Shown here: positions 1 to 10,177 of the stretch, piece by piece
Position numbering within the stretch: position 1 is the first letter of the stretch
Layout of the letters: each line of letters starts with the position of its first letter
Source of the DNA: Bacillus fungorum
GTDB taxonomy: Bacteria > Bacillota > Bacilli > Bacillales > Bacillaceae_G
Direction of reading: 5' to 3'
Length of the DNA: 64,000 nucleotides
Assembly: GCF_002746455.1 (NCBI RefSeq)
Contig: NZ_NWUW01000001.1
Location: 186,001 to 250,000 of the forward strand
Notes under the pieces: generated by a model
What the model was told of the DNA's origin: nothing
Seen by the model: the letters and a program-made list of their open reading frames with translations, nothing else
The model's database searches: none
Position numbers and translations under genes: made by a program

Positions 1-2
1 TC

Positions 3-236
3 CAAATTCGAGATGATATTTTAGATGTGGAAGGAACCGAAGAAGAGATTGGAAAACCGATTGGTAGTGATGTTTCCAACGAAAAGAGCACATATACGAC
101 GTTATTTACTATAGATAGAGCAAAGGATATTTTAGAAGAAACAATTGCAAAAGCAAAAGATGCTATTGGTTCCTTGCAATTACAAGATGAATATTTACTA
201 TCTATTTGCGATTTGATTGCAAAACGTAATAACTAA
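3..236 (+). CDS. ispA: Farnesyl diphosphate synthase (geranyltranstransferase), C-terminal part
   Basis: Only the last 77 codons are in the window; the reading frame is open from base 3, so the gene starts upstream. The visible part opens with QIRDDILDVEG, which carries the second aspartate-rich motif (DDxxD) that binds Mg2+-diphosphate in trans-prenyltransferases, and continues with the conserved IGKPIGSD segment. In the family the enzyme condenses IPP with DMAPP/GPP to farnesyl diphosphate. The next gene, dxs, is the first enzyme of the MEP pathway supplying its substrates, the usual Bacillus arrangement. A GTG at 27 is an internal codon, not the start. Confidence 0.9.
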   Translation, partial: QIRDDILDVEGTEEEIGKPIGSDVSNEKSTYTTLFTIDRAKDILEETIAKAKDAIGSLQLQDEYLLSICDLIAKRNN

Positions 237-341
237 TATAACAGCGTTTTCATTTGTTGAGTCATTTATCATTTTATGATATAAATGTAGGAAAAGGTTT
301 TTCTTTTCTTGTTATTGGCAAAAATATATGTAGATTACATT

Positions 342-375
342 GCCGTTATCACTTCGTGTTAGCGGCTATTTTTTT
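342..375 (+). terminator. Probable rho-independent terminator after ispA
   Basis: A GCCGTT / AGCGGC stem with one G-T wobble is followed by a run of eight T. The 304-base gap between ispA and dxs (237-540) holds this hairpin and AT-rich sequence with no coding frame I can support; dxs presumably has its own promoter in the last 100 bases. Confidence 0.6.
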
Positions 376-540
376 CATCGCCTAAAGAAATATGGTTTAT
401 AATAGGATTAGGGCGCAATAGACTGGTTAATAGCAGGACAAGGTAAAAAATTAAAAAAAAGAGAATTTCTTGTTTTGTGTAGATGTTTTTTGTAATATTT
501 GACATGTTGACAGATTATGAAATGAAAGTGAGTGATCCAT

Positions 541-2433
541 GTGGATCTAACGCAAATTCAAAACCCTAGTTTTTTGAAAGATATGTCTATCAGTGAACTA
601 GAGGGATTGAGTGAGGATATTCGTAAGTTTTTAATTGAAGAGCTCTCTCAAACAGGTGGACATATTGCACCTAATTTAGGTGTAGTAGAACTCACAATTG
701 CTCTGCATAAATTATTTGATAGTCCGAAAGATAAATTTTTATGGGACGTAGGACATCAATCCTATGTACATAAAATTTTAACAGGACGTGCAAAAGAATT
801 CGGCACATTAAGGCAATATCAAGGTCTATGTGGTTTCCCAAAACGTTGCGAGAGTGAACACGATGTATGGGAAACTGGCCATAGCTCGACATCATTATCT
901 GCTGCAATGGGAATGGCTTTAGCACGTGATTTAAAGAAAACGAAAGAATATGTTATACCAATCATTGGAGATGGTGCTTTAACAGGCGGAATGGCTTTAG
1001 AGGCATTGAACCATATTGGACATGAAAAAACAGACATGATTGTTATTTTGAATGATAATGAAATGTCAATTGCACCAAACGTTGGTGCGCTTCATAATGT
1101 GCTTGGACGTCTACGTACCGCAGGAAAATATCATTGGGTAAAAGACGAACTAGAGTATATATTGAAGAAAATCCCAGCAGTCGGTGGGAAAGTTGCTGCG
1201 ACAGCAGAGAAAATAAAAGATAGTCTTAAATATTTACTAGTATCCGGTGTCTTTTTCGAAGAGTTAGGCTTTACATACTTAGGTCCAGTTGATGGGCATG
1301 ATTATGAAAAGTTATTCGAAACGTTACAATATGCAAAGAAAACAAAAGGCCCAGTGCTTGTTCATGTTATTACGAAAAAAGGAAAAGGTTATAAACCAGC
1401 TGAGAGTGATATTATAGGAACTTGGCATGGAACAGGACCTTATAAAATTGAATCAGGTGACTTCGTTAAACCGAAAGAGGTTGCACCAGCATGGAGTGCT
1501 GTTGTGAGTGAAACAGTACTTAAGCTAGCGAGAACGGACGAGCGTATCGTTGCAATTACACCTGCAATGCCTGTTGGATCGAAACTTGAGAAATTCCAAA
1601 AAGAATTCCCGGATCGGATGATTGATGTGGGTATTGCAGAACAGCATGCTACAACGATGGCAGCGGGTATGGCAACTCAAGGTATGAAGCCATTCTTAGC
1701 GATTTATTCAACATTTTTACAAAGAGCATATGACCAAGTTGTTCATGATATATGCCGCCAAAATTTAAATGTTTTCATTGGAATCGATCGCTCTGGTTTA
1801 GTAGGAGCAGATGGTGAAACGCATCAAGGTGTATTTGACATCTCATTCTTACGCCACTTACCGAATATGGTACTTATGATGCCAAAAGATGAAAATGAAG
1901 GGCAACATTTAGTATATACGGCGATGCAATATGAAGAGGGGCCAATCGCATTGCGTTATGCGCGCGGTAATGGACTTGGTGTTCATATGGATGAAGAATT
2001 AAAGGCAATTCCAATCGGTTCATGGGAAACGTTAAAAGAAGGTACACAAGCGGCTATTTTAACGTTTGGTACGACAATACCAATGGCAATGGAAGCAGCT
2101 GAGCGTCTTGAAAAGGCTGGAGTTTCAGTGAAAGTAGTGAACGCTCGCTTTATTAAACCGATGGATGAAGCATATTTACATGATCTCTTAGGAAAAAATA
2201 TACCGATTTTAACGATTGAAGAAGCTTGCTTAATCGGTGGTTTTGGAACGGGAGTAGTTGAATTTGCGTCTGAGAACGGATACCATAGTGCGTTAATTGA
2301 ACGAATGGGTATTCCCGACCGTTTCATAGAGCACGGTAGTGTAACAAAATTATTAGAAGAAATTGGTTTAACGACAGAAGCTGTTGTAGACCGTATTCAT
2401 ACAATGATTCCATCAAAACAAAAAAGGGCGTAA
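541..2433 (+). CDS. dxs: 1-deoxy-D-xylulose-5-phosphate synthase
   Basis: 630-residue thiamine diphosphate enzyme that condenses pyruvate and glyceraldehyde-3-phosphate, the first step of the MEP isoprenoid pathway and a source for thiamine and pyridoxal. The ThDP/Mg2+ motif is visible as [15 protein letters not shown] with [12 protein letters not shown] after it, and the transketolase pyrimidine domain contains [16 protein letters not shown]. Length fits the family (about 620-635). I prefer GTG at 541 (protein VDLTQIQNP) because GAAAGTGAG lies just upstream; an in-frame GTG at 532 would add three residues. The next gene, tlyA, begins three bases after the stop, so the two are probably cotranscribed. 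Confidence 0.96.
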   Translation: MDLTQIQNPSFLKDMSISELEGLSEDIRKFLIEELSQTGGHIAPNLGVVELTIALHKLFDSPKDKFLWDVGHQSYVHKILTGRAKEFGTLRQYQGLCGFPKRCESEHDVWETGHSSTSLSAAMGMALARDLKKTKEYVIPIIGDGALTGGMALEALNHIGHEKTDMIVILNDNEMSIAPNVGALHNVLGRLRTAGKYHWVKDELEYILKKIPAVGGKVAATAEKIKDSLKYLLVSGVFFEELGFTYLGPVDGHDYEKLFETLQYAKKTKGPVLVHVITKKGKGYKPAESDIIGTWHGTGPYKIESGDFVKPKEVAPAWSAVVSETVLKLARTDERIVAITPAMPVGSKLEKFQKEFPDRMIDVGIAEQHATTMAAGMATQGMKPFLAIYSTFLQRAYDQVVHDICRQNLNVFIGIDRSGLVGADGETHQGVFDISFLRHLPNMVLMMPKDENEGQHLVYTAMQYEEGPIALRYARGNGLGVHMDEELKAIPIGSWETLKEGTQAAILTFGTTIPMAMEAAERLEKAGVSVKVVNARFIKPMDEAYLHDLLGKNIPILTIEEACLIGGFGTGVVEFASENGYHSALIERMGIPDRFIEHGSVTKLLEEIGLTTEAVVDRIHTMIPSKQKRA

Positions 2434-2436
2434 CAA

Positions 2437-3276
2437 ATGAGTGCAAAAAAAGAAAGAGTAGATGTACTATTAGTAGAGCGAGGACTTATAGAAACACGTG
2501 AGAAAGCAAAACGCGCCGTTATGGCCGGACTTGTATATGCAAATGAGATGAGACTTGATAAGCCAGGAGAGAAAATCCCACAAGATACAGAGATTACGGT
2601 GAAGGGACAAGTTATGCCGTATGTAAGCCGTGGTGGTTATAAACTTGAAAAGGCATTAGAGACATTTCATCTTGATTTACAAGATAAAGTTATGATAGAT
2701 ATTGGTTCATCAACTGGTGGCTTTACAGATTGTGCGCTTCAAAATGGAGCGAAATTATCTTATGCATTAGATGTAGGATACAATCAACTTGCGTGGAAAT
2801 TGCGTCAAGATGAGCGTGTTGTCGTAATGGAACGAACAAACTTCCGTTACGTGACACCAGCAGACTTAGAACGTGGTTTACCGCAATTTGCTAGTATCGA
2901 TGTTTCATTTATATCATTAAAACTTATATTGCCAGTTTTAAAAACAATGCTTATGCCTAATGGGGATGTAGCAGCGTTAATTAAACCGCAGTTTGAAGCT
3001 GGAAGAGAGCAAGTTGGGAAAAAAGGTATCGTTCGTGATCGAAAAGTACATGAGGCTGTTGTGGAAATGATTGTCGATTTTGCTGTAAAAGAAGGATACG
3101 ATGTAGAAGGTTTAACATTCTCACCAATTACGGGCGGGGATGGTAATATTGAATTTTTAATCCATCTGAAATGGCATGGTGAACGTGAGAATGGCGAAAA
3201 TCATTCTCCAGTTTCTGTTGAGCAAGTAGTTACAGAGGCGCATGATGTCCTAAAACAAAAAGGGAAAGGGGAATAA
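2437..3276 (+). CDS. tlyA: TlyA family rRNA (cytidine-2'-O)-methyltransferase / haemolysin-like
   Basis: 279 residues. An N-terminal S4 RNA-binding domain (about 1-65; RVDVLLVERGL, YVSRGGYKL) is followed by an FtsJ/RrmJ-like SAM methyltransferase domain whose glycine motif is DIGSSTGGFTDCAL (about 88-101). TlyA proteins 2'-O-methylate rRNA cytidines in mycobacteria; the Bacillus orthologue YqxC is usually annotated as a putative methyltransferase, so the exact target here is inference. It lies between dxs and argR, as in B. subtilis. Confidence 0.9.
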   Translation: MSAKKERVDVLLVERGLIETREKAKRAVMAGLVYANEMRLDKPGEKIPQDTEITVKGQVMPYVSRGGYKLEKALETFHLDLQDKVMIDIGSSTGGFTDCALQNGAKLSYALDVGYNQLAWKLRQDERVVVMERTNFRYVTPADLERGLPQFASIDVSFISLKLILPVLKTMLMPNGDVAALIKPQFEAGREQVGKKGIVRDRKVHEAVVEMIVDFAVKEGYDVEGLTFSPITGGDGNIEFLIHLKWHGERENGENHSPVSVEQVVTEAHDVLKQKGKGE

Positions 3277-3299
3277 CATATGTTGTTCCTCTTTTTGTT
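3268..3299 (+). terminator. Rho-independent terminator overlapping the end of tlyA
   Basis: GGGGAATAACA pairs with TGTTGTTCCTC across a two-base loop and is followed by a T-rich stretch. The tlyA stop codon TAA lies inside the stem. Confidence 0.6.
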
Positions 3300-3418
3300 G
3301 TAATTGTATAATGATTGTAAAAACAATTGTGTACAAGTAACGAATTATAAGTTAACATAAATAAGTGAAGTATACCAATGTTTAAACTATGGTAAGAGAT
3401 AGTGTGAGGTGCAAATGT

Positions 3419-3868
3419 ATGAATAAAGGTCAGCGCCATATTAAAATCAGGGAAATTATTGCGAACAAAGAAATTGAAACACAAGATGAATTAGTTGATA
3501 TTTTACGTAATGAGGGATTTAATGTAACGCAAGCAACAGTATCGCGCGATATTAAAGAATTGCACTTAGTGAAAGTGCCATTACATGATGGTCGCTATAA
3601 ATATAGCTTGCCAGCAGATCAACGATTTAACCCGTTACAAAAATTAAAACGGAATCTAGTGGATTCATTTGTAAAATTAGACACGGCAGGACATATGCTT
3701 GTGCTAAAAACATTGCCTGGTAACGCTCATTCACTTGGAGCACTTATTGATCATTTAGAGTGGGATGAGATCATCGGAACCATCTGTGGTGATGATACTT
3801 GCTTAATTATTTGCCGTACACCTGAAGATACAGGTGTTGTCTCTGATCGTTTCTTAAATATGCTGTAA
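3419..3868 (+). CDS. argR: Arginine repressor ArgR/AhrC
   Basis: 149 residues, the standard length for this hexameric arginine-responsive regulator that represses arginine synthesis and activates catabolism. The N-terminal winged helix carries [12 protein letters not shown]; the C-terminal oligomerisation and arginine-binding domain carries the [10 protein letters not shown] segment. Start ATG 3419 is chosen over an upstream in-frame GTG (3389) because GTGAGGTG sits nine bases before it. ArgR-like boxes at argC (about 44.1 kb) and at artP (about 24.95 kb) are probable targets in this window. recN follows, as in other bacilli. Confidence 0.95.
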   Translation: MNKGQRHIKIREIIANKEIETQDELVDILRNEGFNVTQATVSRDIKELHLVKVPLHDGRYKYSLPADQRFNPLQKLKRNLVDSFVKLDTAGHMLVLKTLPGNAHSLGALIDHLEWDEIIGTICGDDTCLIICRTPEDTGVVSDRFLNML

Positions 3869-3875
3869 CAAAAAA

Positions 3876-3922
3876 ATCTTGTTTGCTTTCCTCTGTAAAG
3901 TGGAAAGTGAACAGGATATTTT
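3876..3922 (+). terminator. Terminator after argR
   Basis: An imperfect long hairpin (ATCTTGTTTGCTTTCC against GGAAAGTGAACAGGAT) is followed by ATTTTTATT. Confidence 0.65.
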
Positions 3923-4135
3923 TATTGGCTAAAAACGTGAATTCTTAATTGTAGTATAATATTTTCTTTGCATAAAATTAGAAAATAGGTGGATTGACCC
4001 GTAAAACAAATGTTTGGTACAATGGAGCGGTTAGAAAAGTAATTTATACATACAAACATATAGTATGACTATTTGAATAAAGAACTGAGAAAAGCCCTTA
4101 ATAGGGGATTAGTTTATAACGAGGTGAATGGGGCA

Positions 4136-5875
4136 TTGTTATCGGAATTATCGATTAGAAACTTTGCTATTATTGAGGCATTAAATATTTCTTTTCAAAA
4201 AGGATTAACAGTTTTAAGTGGTGAAACAGGAGCCGGAAAATCGATTATTATCGATGCGATTAGTTTACTTGTAGGTGGTCGTGGTTCAGCGGAATTTGTT
4301 CGATACGGAACAGAAAAAGCTGAGATAGAGGGGCTATTTTATGTAGAAGATGATAAGCATCCATGTATTGAAAAGGCAGAAGAGTTGGATATAGAAATTG
4401 AAGACGGCATGATTATTTTGAAGCGTGATATCGCTGCAAACGGAAAAAGCGTATGTCGTGTAAATGGGAAACTGGTTACCCTTAGTATATTAAAAGAAAT
4501 TGGAAAAACACTTGTTGATATTCATGGGCAGCACGAAACGCAAGATTTAATGAATGAAGAGCGCCATCTATTTATGCTCGATCATTTTGATGGAGAGCGT
4601 ATTGTTAAACAATTGGATATATACCAAAATGTATATGCTGATTATGAGAAGTTAAAAAAACAGTTAAAATCGTTAAGTGAAAATGAACAACAAATGGCGC
4701 ATCGCTTAGATTTAATTCAATTCCAGCATGAGGAAATCCGTAAGGCGGATTTAAAAATGGATGAAGAAAATGAATTAACTGAAGAACGATTGCAAATTTC
4801 TAATTTCGAAAAAATTTACAAAGCATTAGGCGATGCATATCGTTCGTTAAGCGCTGACGGACAGGGATTAGATAATGTACGAAGCGCAATGGGACAAATG
4901 GAGAGTATTACACATTTAGATGAAGTGTATCAAGAAAATCATGATTCAATTGCAAATAGCTATTACTTATTAGAAGAAGTTGCGTATCAACTGAGAGAAA
5001 AGCTCGATATGATGGAATATGATCCGAATCGTTTAGACGAAATTGAAACGCGTTTAAATGAAATTCGTATGCTAAAGAGAAAATATGGAAATACTGTAGA
5101 AGAGATTTTAGCGTATGCTGATAAAATTGAACAAGAAATTTTTACGATTGAAAATAAAGACGTTCATATTGAAACGACGAAGAAGCAGTTAAAGGAACTG
5201 GAAAGTGTTATTCTGAAAGAAGCAACGTTGTTAAGTAATATGCGTCATGAGCTTGCAGAACATCTTACAAATGCTATTCATCAGGAATTAAAAGAATTAT
5301 ATATGGAAAAAACAAAATTTGAAGTGAGAATTATAAAGCGAGAAGGAAATGCTGAAGAGCCTCTTGTGGAGGGAGCACCAGTAAGACTTACGGCGGATGG
5401 CTACGATCATGTGGAATTTTATATTTCAACAAATCCAGGTGAGCCGCTAAAACAACTTTCAAAGGTCGCTTCTGGCGGAGAGTTATCTCGTATTATTTTA
5501 GCTTTAAAAAGCATTTTTTCTAAGCATCAAGGTGTTGCATCTGTTATTTTTGATGAAGTGGATACTGGCGTAAGTGGTCGGGTTGCACAGGCTATTGCGG
5601 AAAAAATTTATCGAGTATCAGTAAACTCGCAAGTACTTTGTATTACGCACTTACCTCAAGTAGCTTCAATGGCGGATTCACATTTATTTATTCGAAAACA
5701 AGTAGCGAATGATCGAACAATTACGTCAGTTACCGTTTTAACTATGGAGGATAAAGTAACAGAAATAGCTCGGATGATTTCGGGTGTGGAAATTACAGAT
5801 TTAACGACAGAACATGCGAAAGAATTACTTACGCAAGCGCATCATTTTAAACAGACAGCAGAGGCTATCCAGTAA
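4136..5875 (+). CDS. recN: DNA repair protein RecN
   Basis: 579-residue SMC-like ATPase that acts early in double-strand break repair. Walker A is GETGAGKS near the N-terminus (about residue 30), followed by a long coiled coil (about 150-370). The C-terminal ABC part carries ASGGELSRIILALK (signature) and VIFDEVDTGVSG (Walker B). I choose TTG at 4136 because GAGGTG precedes it by nine bases and the protein then starts at the conserved LLSELSIRNFAIIE; an upstream frame opening at 4073 has no such site. Confidence 0.93.
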   Translation: MLSELSIRNFAIIEALNISFQKGLTVLSGETGAGKSIIIDAISLLVGGRGSAEFVRYGTEKAEIEGLFYVEDDKHPCIEKAEELDIEIEDGMIILKRDIAANGKSVCRVNGKLVTLSILKEIGKTLVDIHGQHETQDLMNEERHLFMLDHFDGERIVKQLDIYQNVYADYEKLKKQLKSLSENEQQMAHRLDLIQFQHEEIRKADLKMDEENELTEERLQISNFEKIYKALGDAYRSLSADGQGLDNVRSAMGQMESITHLDEVYQENHDSIANSYYLLEEVAYQLREKLDMMEYDPNRLDEIETRLNEIRMLKRKYGNTVEEILAYADKIEQEIFTIENKDVHIETTKKQLKELESVILKEATLLSNMRHELAEHLTNAIHQELKELYMEKTKFEVRIIKREGNAEEPLVEGAPVRLTADGYDHVEFYISTNPGEPLKQLSKVASGGELSRIILALKSIFSKHQGVASVIFDEVDTGVSGRVAQAIAEKIYRVSVNSQVLCITHLPQVASMADSHLFIRKQVANDRTITSVTVLTMEDKVTEIARMISGVEITDLTTEHAKELLTQAHHFKQTAEAIQ

Positions 5876-5891
5876 TGGATAGCTTTTTTTC
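5864..5891 (+). terminator. Terminator at the recN 3' end, stop codon in the loop
   Basis: GCTATCC (still recN coding) pairs with GGATAGC, with the TAA stop in the six-base loop, followed by seven T. Confidence 0.85.
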
Positions 5892-5993
5892 TCAAATAAT
5901 GATTTCTTAATTCTTCCGGTTATAAATAAAGCACTGCAAGGAGAGATTAAAAAGTGAAGCCAAGAGGCTGAATGTGGGGTAGGAGCGAGGAGA

Positions 5994-7292
5994 GTGAACA
6001 AATTGAAATTAGAAAGATTTCGCAAAATAATAGGTATTTGTCTCCTTGTTTCTTTAGTTTTTATTGGATGTTTTAAACCGCTTCGGACGTTTATTTCATC
6101 CCCGAAGCAACTTGTTGTTTTTGAAGGACAACAATCAGAAATAGCTTCATTACCAGTTTTTAAAGCTTCATCTACAGATCGTCATGTGTTTACAGTAAGT
6201 TCAAATGAACAAAAACAAGGACTTATGGTAAATTCTCATCAAAATGGTGAAGCGGATATGGTGTTTCAGCTTGCTGGTTTTCCAGTGAAAAAAGTAAATG
6301 TGAAAGTATTGAAAGATTTTAAAGTTATTCCAGGTGGACAATCGATTGGTGTGAAGTTAAACACAAAAGGGGTACTTGTTGTAGGCCATCATTTAATTCA
6401 AACTGAAAAAGGGAAAGTATCTCCTGGTGAAACAGCTGGTGTGCAAATTGGAGATATGATTACTGAAATTAATGGAAAAACAATTGAAAGAATGAGTGAT
6501 GTAGCACCATTTATTCATAATAGTGGTGAAACAGGCGAGCCGCTTAATCTTGTTTTATTAAGAGATGGAAAACATATCCGCACTAAGTTAACACCACAAA
6601 AAGACAGTGGAGAATCGTCTTATCGTATTGGTTTATATATTCGTGATTCGGCAGCTGGGATTGGAACAATGACATTTGTTCATCCTGACTCTATGAAATA
6701 TGGAGCGCTTGGTCATGTCATTTCTGATAACGATACGAAAAAGCCGATTCAAGTCGAAGATGGACAAATTATGCGTTCGACAGTTACATCAATTGAAAGA
6801 GGTAGTCATGGAAATCCAGGAGAGAAATTAGCGAGGTTCTCACCAGATCGTGAAGTGATTGGCAATATTACAATAAATAGTCCATTTGGTATTTTTGGAA
6901 AATTAAATACAAATATGTCAAATGGCGTAATGGATAAAGCAATGCCTATTGCACTATCTCATCAAGTAAAAGAGGGACCAGCAAAAATATTAACAGTTAT
7001 TGATCAAGATAAAGTGGAAGCGTTTGATATTGAAGTTGTTAGTACAGTACCGCAAAAGTTTCCGGCGACAAAAGGCATGGTAATAAAAGTGACAGACAAA
7101 CGTTTATTAGCTAAAACGGGTGGTATCGTACAAGGGATGAGCGGAAGTCCAATTGTACAAAACGGGAAAGTAATTGGTGCTGTTACACATGTATTCGTAA
7201 ATGATCCAACATCAGGATATGGTGTTCATATTGAATGGATGTTACATGAGGCTGGAATTAACATTTATGATCAAGAAAGAAAAGCGAGCTAA
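5994..7292 (+). CDS. spoIVB: SpoIVB, stage IV sporulation serine peptidase
   Basis: 432 residues; signalling protease (MEROPS S55) made in the forespore and secreted to the intermembrane space, where it cleaves SpoIVFA and so triggers pro-sigma-K processing. One N-terminal membrane segment (about 13-30) is followed by a PDZ domain (about 105-190; [16 protein letters not shown]). The S55 domain has a candidate catalytic His in GALGHVISD and Ser in [13 protein letters not shown]. The GTG start follows a GGAG-rich site. It sits directly upstream of spo0A as in all bacilli. I could not assign a sigma-F/G promoter with confidence. Confidence 0.95.
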   Translation: MNKLKLERFRKIIGICLLVSLVFIGCFKPLRTFISSPKQLVVFEGQQSEIASLPVFKASSTDRHVFTVSSNEQKQGLMVNSHQNGEADMVFQLAGFPVKKVNVKVLKDFKVIPGGQSIGVKLNTKGVLVVGHHLIQTEKGKVSPGETAGVQIGDMITEINGKTIERMSDVAPFIHNSGETGEPLNLVLLRDGKHIRTKLTPQKDSGESSYRIGLYIRDSAAGIGTMTFVHPDSMKYGALGHVISDNDTKKPIQVEDGQIMRSTVTSIERGSHGNPGEKLARFSPDREVIGNITINSPFGIFGKLNTNMSNGVMDKAMPIALSHQVKEGPAKILTVIDQDKVEAFDIEVVSTVPQKFPATKGMVIKVTDKRLLAKTGGIVQGMSGSPIVQNGKVIGAVTHVFVNDPTSGYGVHIEWMLHEAGINIYDQERKAS

Positions 7293-7318
7293 TTAATAAT
7301 TAGCTCGCTTTTCTTTTG
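7279..7318 (+). terminator. Terminator after spoIVB
   Basis: AAAAGCGAGCTAATTA pairs with TAATTAGCTCGCTTTT, followed by CTTTT. It overlaps the last spoIVB codons. Confidence 0.85.
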
Positions 7319-7509
7319 AAAAATTCGTTGAAATTTTGTAAAAGCTCCGCAAGAGGTGTTTTTTGTTGTAAAATAAAAGAAAAGGGTTGAACGTTTCGTT
7401 GTATTTCTATGATGGAATGTGTTGCGAAAGGGAATAAATGAAAGATAAACATATTTTTTTGTGATTTTATCGGAAAGTAACAAACTTTAAAAGGGAATTT
7501 TCACACAAT

Positions 7510-7516
7510 TGTCGAA
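7510..7516 (+). promoter_or_regulatory. Candidate Spo0A box upstream of spo0A
   Basis: TGTCGAA matches the core of the 0A box and lies 64 bases before the chosen spo0A start, inside AATTGTCGAACAATT, a short inverted repeat. Autoregulation of spo0A through 0A boxes and a sigma-H promoter is established in B. subtilis; a sigma-H-like AAGGGAATTT lies just upstream (about 7491-7500), but its spacing is not convincing. Confidence 0.5.
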
Positions 7517-7579
7517 CAATTCATGTAGCCTAGAAGGATACACATGTCGGAGAATCGATTCGGTAAGGGAGGAAAAGCT

Positions 7580-8374
7580 GTGGAGAAAATTAAAGTATGT
7601 CTTGTGGATGATAATAAAGAATTAGTATCAATGCTAGAGAGTTATGTAGCTGCTCAAGATGATATGGAAGTAATCGGTACTGCTTATAATGGTCAAGAGT
7701 GTTTAAATTTATTAAAAGATAAGCAGCCGGATGTACTTGTTTTAGACATTATTATGCCACATTTAGATGGTTTAGCTGTACTAGAGAAAATGCGACATAT
7801 TGAAAGGCTAAGACAGCCGAGCGTAATTATGTTGACAGCATTTGGACAAGAAGATGTGACGAAAAAAGCAGTTGACTTAGGTGCTTCATATTTCATATTA
7901 AAACCATTTGATATGGAGAATTTAACGAGTCATATTCGTCAAGTGAGCGGTAAAGCGAACGCTACTATTAAACGTCCACTTCCATCTTTCCGTTCAGCAA
8001 CGACAGTAGATGGAAAGCCGAAAAACTTAGACGCGAGCATTACGAGTATCATTCATGAAATTGGTGTTCCTGCTCATATTAAAGGGTATATGTACTTAAG
8101 GGAAGCGATCTCTATGGTGTACAACGATATCGAATTACTTGGATCTATTACGAAAGTATTGTATCCAGATATCGCAAAGAAATATAATACAACAGCAAGC
8201 CGTGTTGAGCGAGCAATCCGTCATGCAATTGAAGTAGCATGGAGTCGTGGGAATATTGATTCTATTTCGTCCTTATTCGGTTATACAGTATCCATGTCAA
8301 AAGCAAAACCTACGAATTCTGAGTTCATCGCAATGGTTGCGGATAAGCTGAGACTTGAACATAAGGCTAGCTGA
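7580..8374 (+). CDS. spo0A: Spo0A, master sporulation response regulator
   Basis: 264 residues, standard length. Receiver domain (1-120): acidic pocket DD in CLVDDNKE, phosphoacceptor Asp in VLVLDIIMP, conserved Thr in MLTAFG and Lys in ILKPFD. The C-terminal DNA-binding domain (about 150-264) contains [19 protein letters not shown], the recognition helix region, and [11 protein letters not shown] at 7580 is the start because GGGAGGAAAA lies just before it; the frame is open to 7544. It controls sporulation entry by binding 0A boxes after phosphorelay activation. Confidence 0.98.
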   Translation: MEKIKVCLVDDNKELVSMLESYVAAQDDMEVIGTAYNGQECLNLLKDKQPDVLVLDIIMPHLDGLAVLEKMRHIERLRQPSVIMLTAFGQEDVTKKAVDLGASYFILKPFDMENLTSHIRQVSGKANATIKRPLPSFRSATTVDGKPKNLDASITSIIHEIGVPAHIKGYMYLREAISMVYNDIELLGSITKVLYPDIAKKYNTTASRVERAIRHAIEVAWSRGNIDSISSLFGYTVSMSKAKPTNSEFIAMVADKLRLEHKAS

Positions 8375-8473
8375 GAGTAGAAGTAGTAAGGGATTTAAGC
8401 TTTAATAAAGCTTAATAATTTTTGAAATTTAAACTCGATATCAATTTTAAAACCAATAAATTGTTTATTTAAT

Positions 8474-8510
8474 GACCAATGAATGTTAGAATTCGTTGGT
8501 CTTTTTATTT
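8474..8510 (+). terminator. Terminator downstream of spo0A
   Basis: GACCAATGAAT / ATTCGTTGGTC stem with a short loop followed by TTTTTATTT. The rest of 8375-8595 is AT-rich and shows no gene. Confidence 0.8.
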
Positions 8511-8595
8511 ACTTCGATTTAAGGATGTTGAAGGAATACATATTTATATAGAAAAATGCAGTGAAAATAAGGATATTTACAGGAAACACGTGGGT

Positions 8596-8624
8596 TTGAC
8601 AGTGTAATCCCTATAACGTATCAT
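8596..8624 (+). promoter_or_regulatory. Sigma-A-type promoter of the 8662 membrane-protein gene
   Basis: TTGACA, 17 bases, TATCAT. This is the best sigma-A match between spo0A and the next gene and is correctly placed for it. Confidence 0.6.
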
Positions 8625-8661
8625 TAATTGGGGAAAGTTGGATAAATTGGATAATGGATGA

Positions 8662-9249
8662 ATGACTTTTAAAAAAATAGTGAATCATGCTTACCCAACC
8701 ATTGTTATGACGGTGTTTTTATCTATATTTTCAATGATAGTAAGTAAATTTTTTATCCCGAAAACAATTTTGATGAGTGGTGAATTTCCTTATCCGACTG
8801 AGGATTATACTACAAGAAAAGTCGGTATTGTTATAGCGGCGACGTTGCTTTTATTTGTGCTCTTCTTTATGTATTATAAATGGGTTATTAATAAAATGAA
8901 AAGAACGTACACAAATATTATGATTGCTTTAAGTATCGTAATCATTTTGACGATGGAAATAATGATTACTTCCATAGCGTTTAACCCTGTTGTAGGAGAT
9001 TATGCCATCCTTAAACAGGGGATTGTCTCTATATTTAATGGTGATAAGCAATTTTTAGAAATGGGACAGCTTCATTTAATTGATTATAAATGTTTGAAGA
9101 AAAGATTAAATGGAACCGTAGTATATCTGATAAGGGATTTTAGCAGGGAAGTCATCCGTGATATAATAGAAAATAATAAAAAGCCCTGCAAAACAGGACT
9201 GTATTATTCTTCGTCTTTATTTTGTTTTTCTAATTCAACTAACTTTTGA
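8662..9249 (+). pseudogene. Truncated multi-pass membrane protein (possible GT-C glycosyltransferase remnant)
   Basis: 195-codon open frame. The first 145 residues look like real protein: membrane segments at about 11-32, 53-72 and 83-103, then the motif FNPVVGDYAILKQG. After about residue 148 (LHLIDY) the sequence becomes basic and unrelated in style, and the last 15 codons run through the terminator and coding region of yycC on the other strand. This looks like the front of a larger membrane protein whose rest has been deleted. The segment reminds me of polytopic glycosyltransferases, but that is inference. The SD site is weak. Its promoter appears intact. Confidence 0.45.
9170..9200 (-). 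terminator. Terminator of yycC (minus strand)
   Basis: On the minus strand AGTCCTG pairs with CAGGGCT (one wobble) across TTTTG, followed by TTTTTATTATT. Confidence 0.75.
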
Positions 9250-9350
9250 ATTAGAATGTGCTGCGGCATATGCATAAGTTGTTCAAGTGGAACACCTAAT
9301 GCTTTTGATAGGCGGACTGCAGTGTCTGGAGAAATTTGTAATGGTCTCAT
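9204..9350 (-). CDS. yycC: YycC-like small protein
   Basis: 48 codons on the minus strand. The protein begins MRPLQISPDTAVRLSKALG and contains PLEQLMHMPQHILIQKL, which I recognise as the YycC family of bacilli, small proteins of unknown function. An SD site AGGAGGTACTTCT immediately precedes the ATG, and a rho-independent terminator directly follows the stop. The family start and end match, so it appears intact. It overlaps the 3' end of the truncated plus-strand frame at 8662-9249, which supports the view that the latter's tail is not real coding. Confidence 0.85.
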   Translation of the reverse strand: MRPLQISPDTAVRLSKALGVPLEQLMHMPQHILIQKLVELEKQNKDEE

Positions 9351-9400
9351 AGAAGTACCTCCTTTTTCGTATAGTATAGCATAAGATTGGGGGAGTGAGG

Positions 9401-10129
9401 ATGACTCTTATATTTGCACATCGTGGTGCAGCGGGAACGTACCCAGAAAATACAATGATTTCATTTGAAGCAGCGGAATCTTTTAGGGCGGATGGAATTG
9501 AACTTGATGTTCAATTAACGAAAGACGGAAGGGTTGTCGTCATTCATGATGAAACAGTGAACCGGACAACAAATGGAAAAGGTGCGGTTCGAAACTATTT
9601 ATATGAGGATTTATGTAAATTAGATGCGAGCTATAAATTTGGTGATAAAGTAGGTTTTTGTAAAATACCTCTTTTAGAAGAGGTATTAGAATGGATTGAA
9701 AAAACACAATTGCTACTTAATATTGAACTGAAAAATAATAAAATTCCATACAGAGGTTTAGAGGAAGAAGTTATAACGCTTGTACGGAAATTAAATCTAG
9801 AAGATCGTGTTATATTTTCTTCATTTAATCACTACAGTATGAAAAGGTGTCATATGATGGCTCCTGATATTCAAACAGCGATTTTATATCGCGAAGGTTT
9901 GCATAGTCCGTGGGCATATGCGAAAAAAATGGGCGCTACAGCAGTACACCCTAATTATCGTTATCTTCAAGATGCCGTTGCCGAACTAACGATGGAAAGT
10001 GGTGTAGAGGTTAGGCCTTATACAATTAATGAAGAAACGCTTATGCGTAAATATTTTGATATGAATATTTCGGCGATTATTACTGATTATCCTGAAACGG
10101 CAAGAACGTTATTGCCAATAAAAAAATGA
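9401..10129 (+). CDS. Glycerophosphodiester phosphodiesterase family protein
   Basis: 242 residues, a GDPD TIM barrel. Active-site signatures are visible: AHRGAAGTYPENT (catalytic His and Arg), GIELDVQLTKDG (metal-binding Glu/Asp) and VVIHDETVNRTT. It hydrolyses glycerophosphodiesters to glycerol-3-phosphate and an alcohol. With no signal peptide it is probably cytoplasmic, like YqiK of B. subtilis at the same position. ATG 9401 follows GGGGGAGTGAGG; an in-frame GTG two codons earlier is less likely. Confidence 0.92.
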   Translation: MTLIFAHRGAAGTYPENTMISFEAAESFRADGIELDVQLTKDGRVVVIHDETVNRTTNGKGAVRNYLYEDLCKLDASYKFGDKVGFCKIPLLEEVLEWIEKTQLLLNIELKNNKIPYRGLEEEVITLVRKLNLEDRVIFSSFNHYSMKRCHMMAPDIQTAILYREGLHSPWAYAKKMGATAVHPNYRYLQDAVAELTMESGVEVRPYTINEETLMRKYFDMNISAIITDYPETARTLLPIKK

Positions 10130-10157
10130 GACCGCGTGTAACGGTCTCATTTTTTAT
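10127..10157. terminator. Bidirectional terminator between the GDPD gene and the DUF2627 gene
   Basis: TGAGACCG / CGGTCTCA stem with A6 on the left and T7 on the right; it serves the convergent genes on both sides. The GDPD stop codon is the first triplet of the stem. Confidence 0.85.
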
Positions 10158-10177
10158 TTAGACATAGTGGGGTTTTC

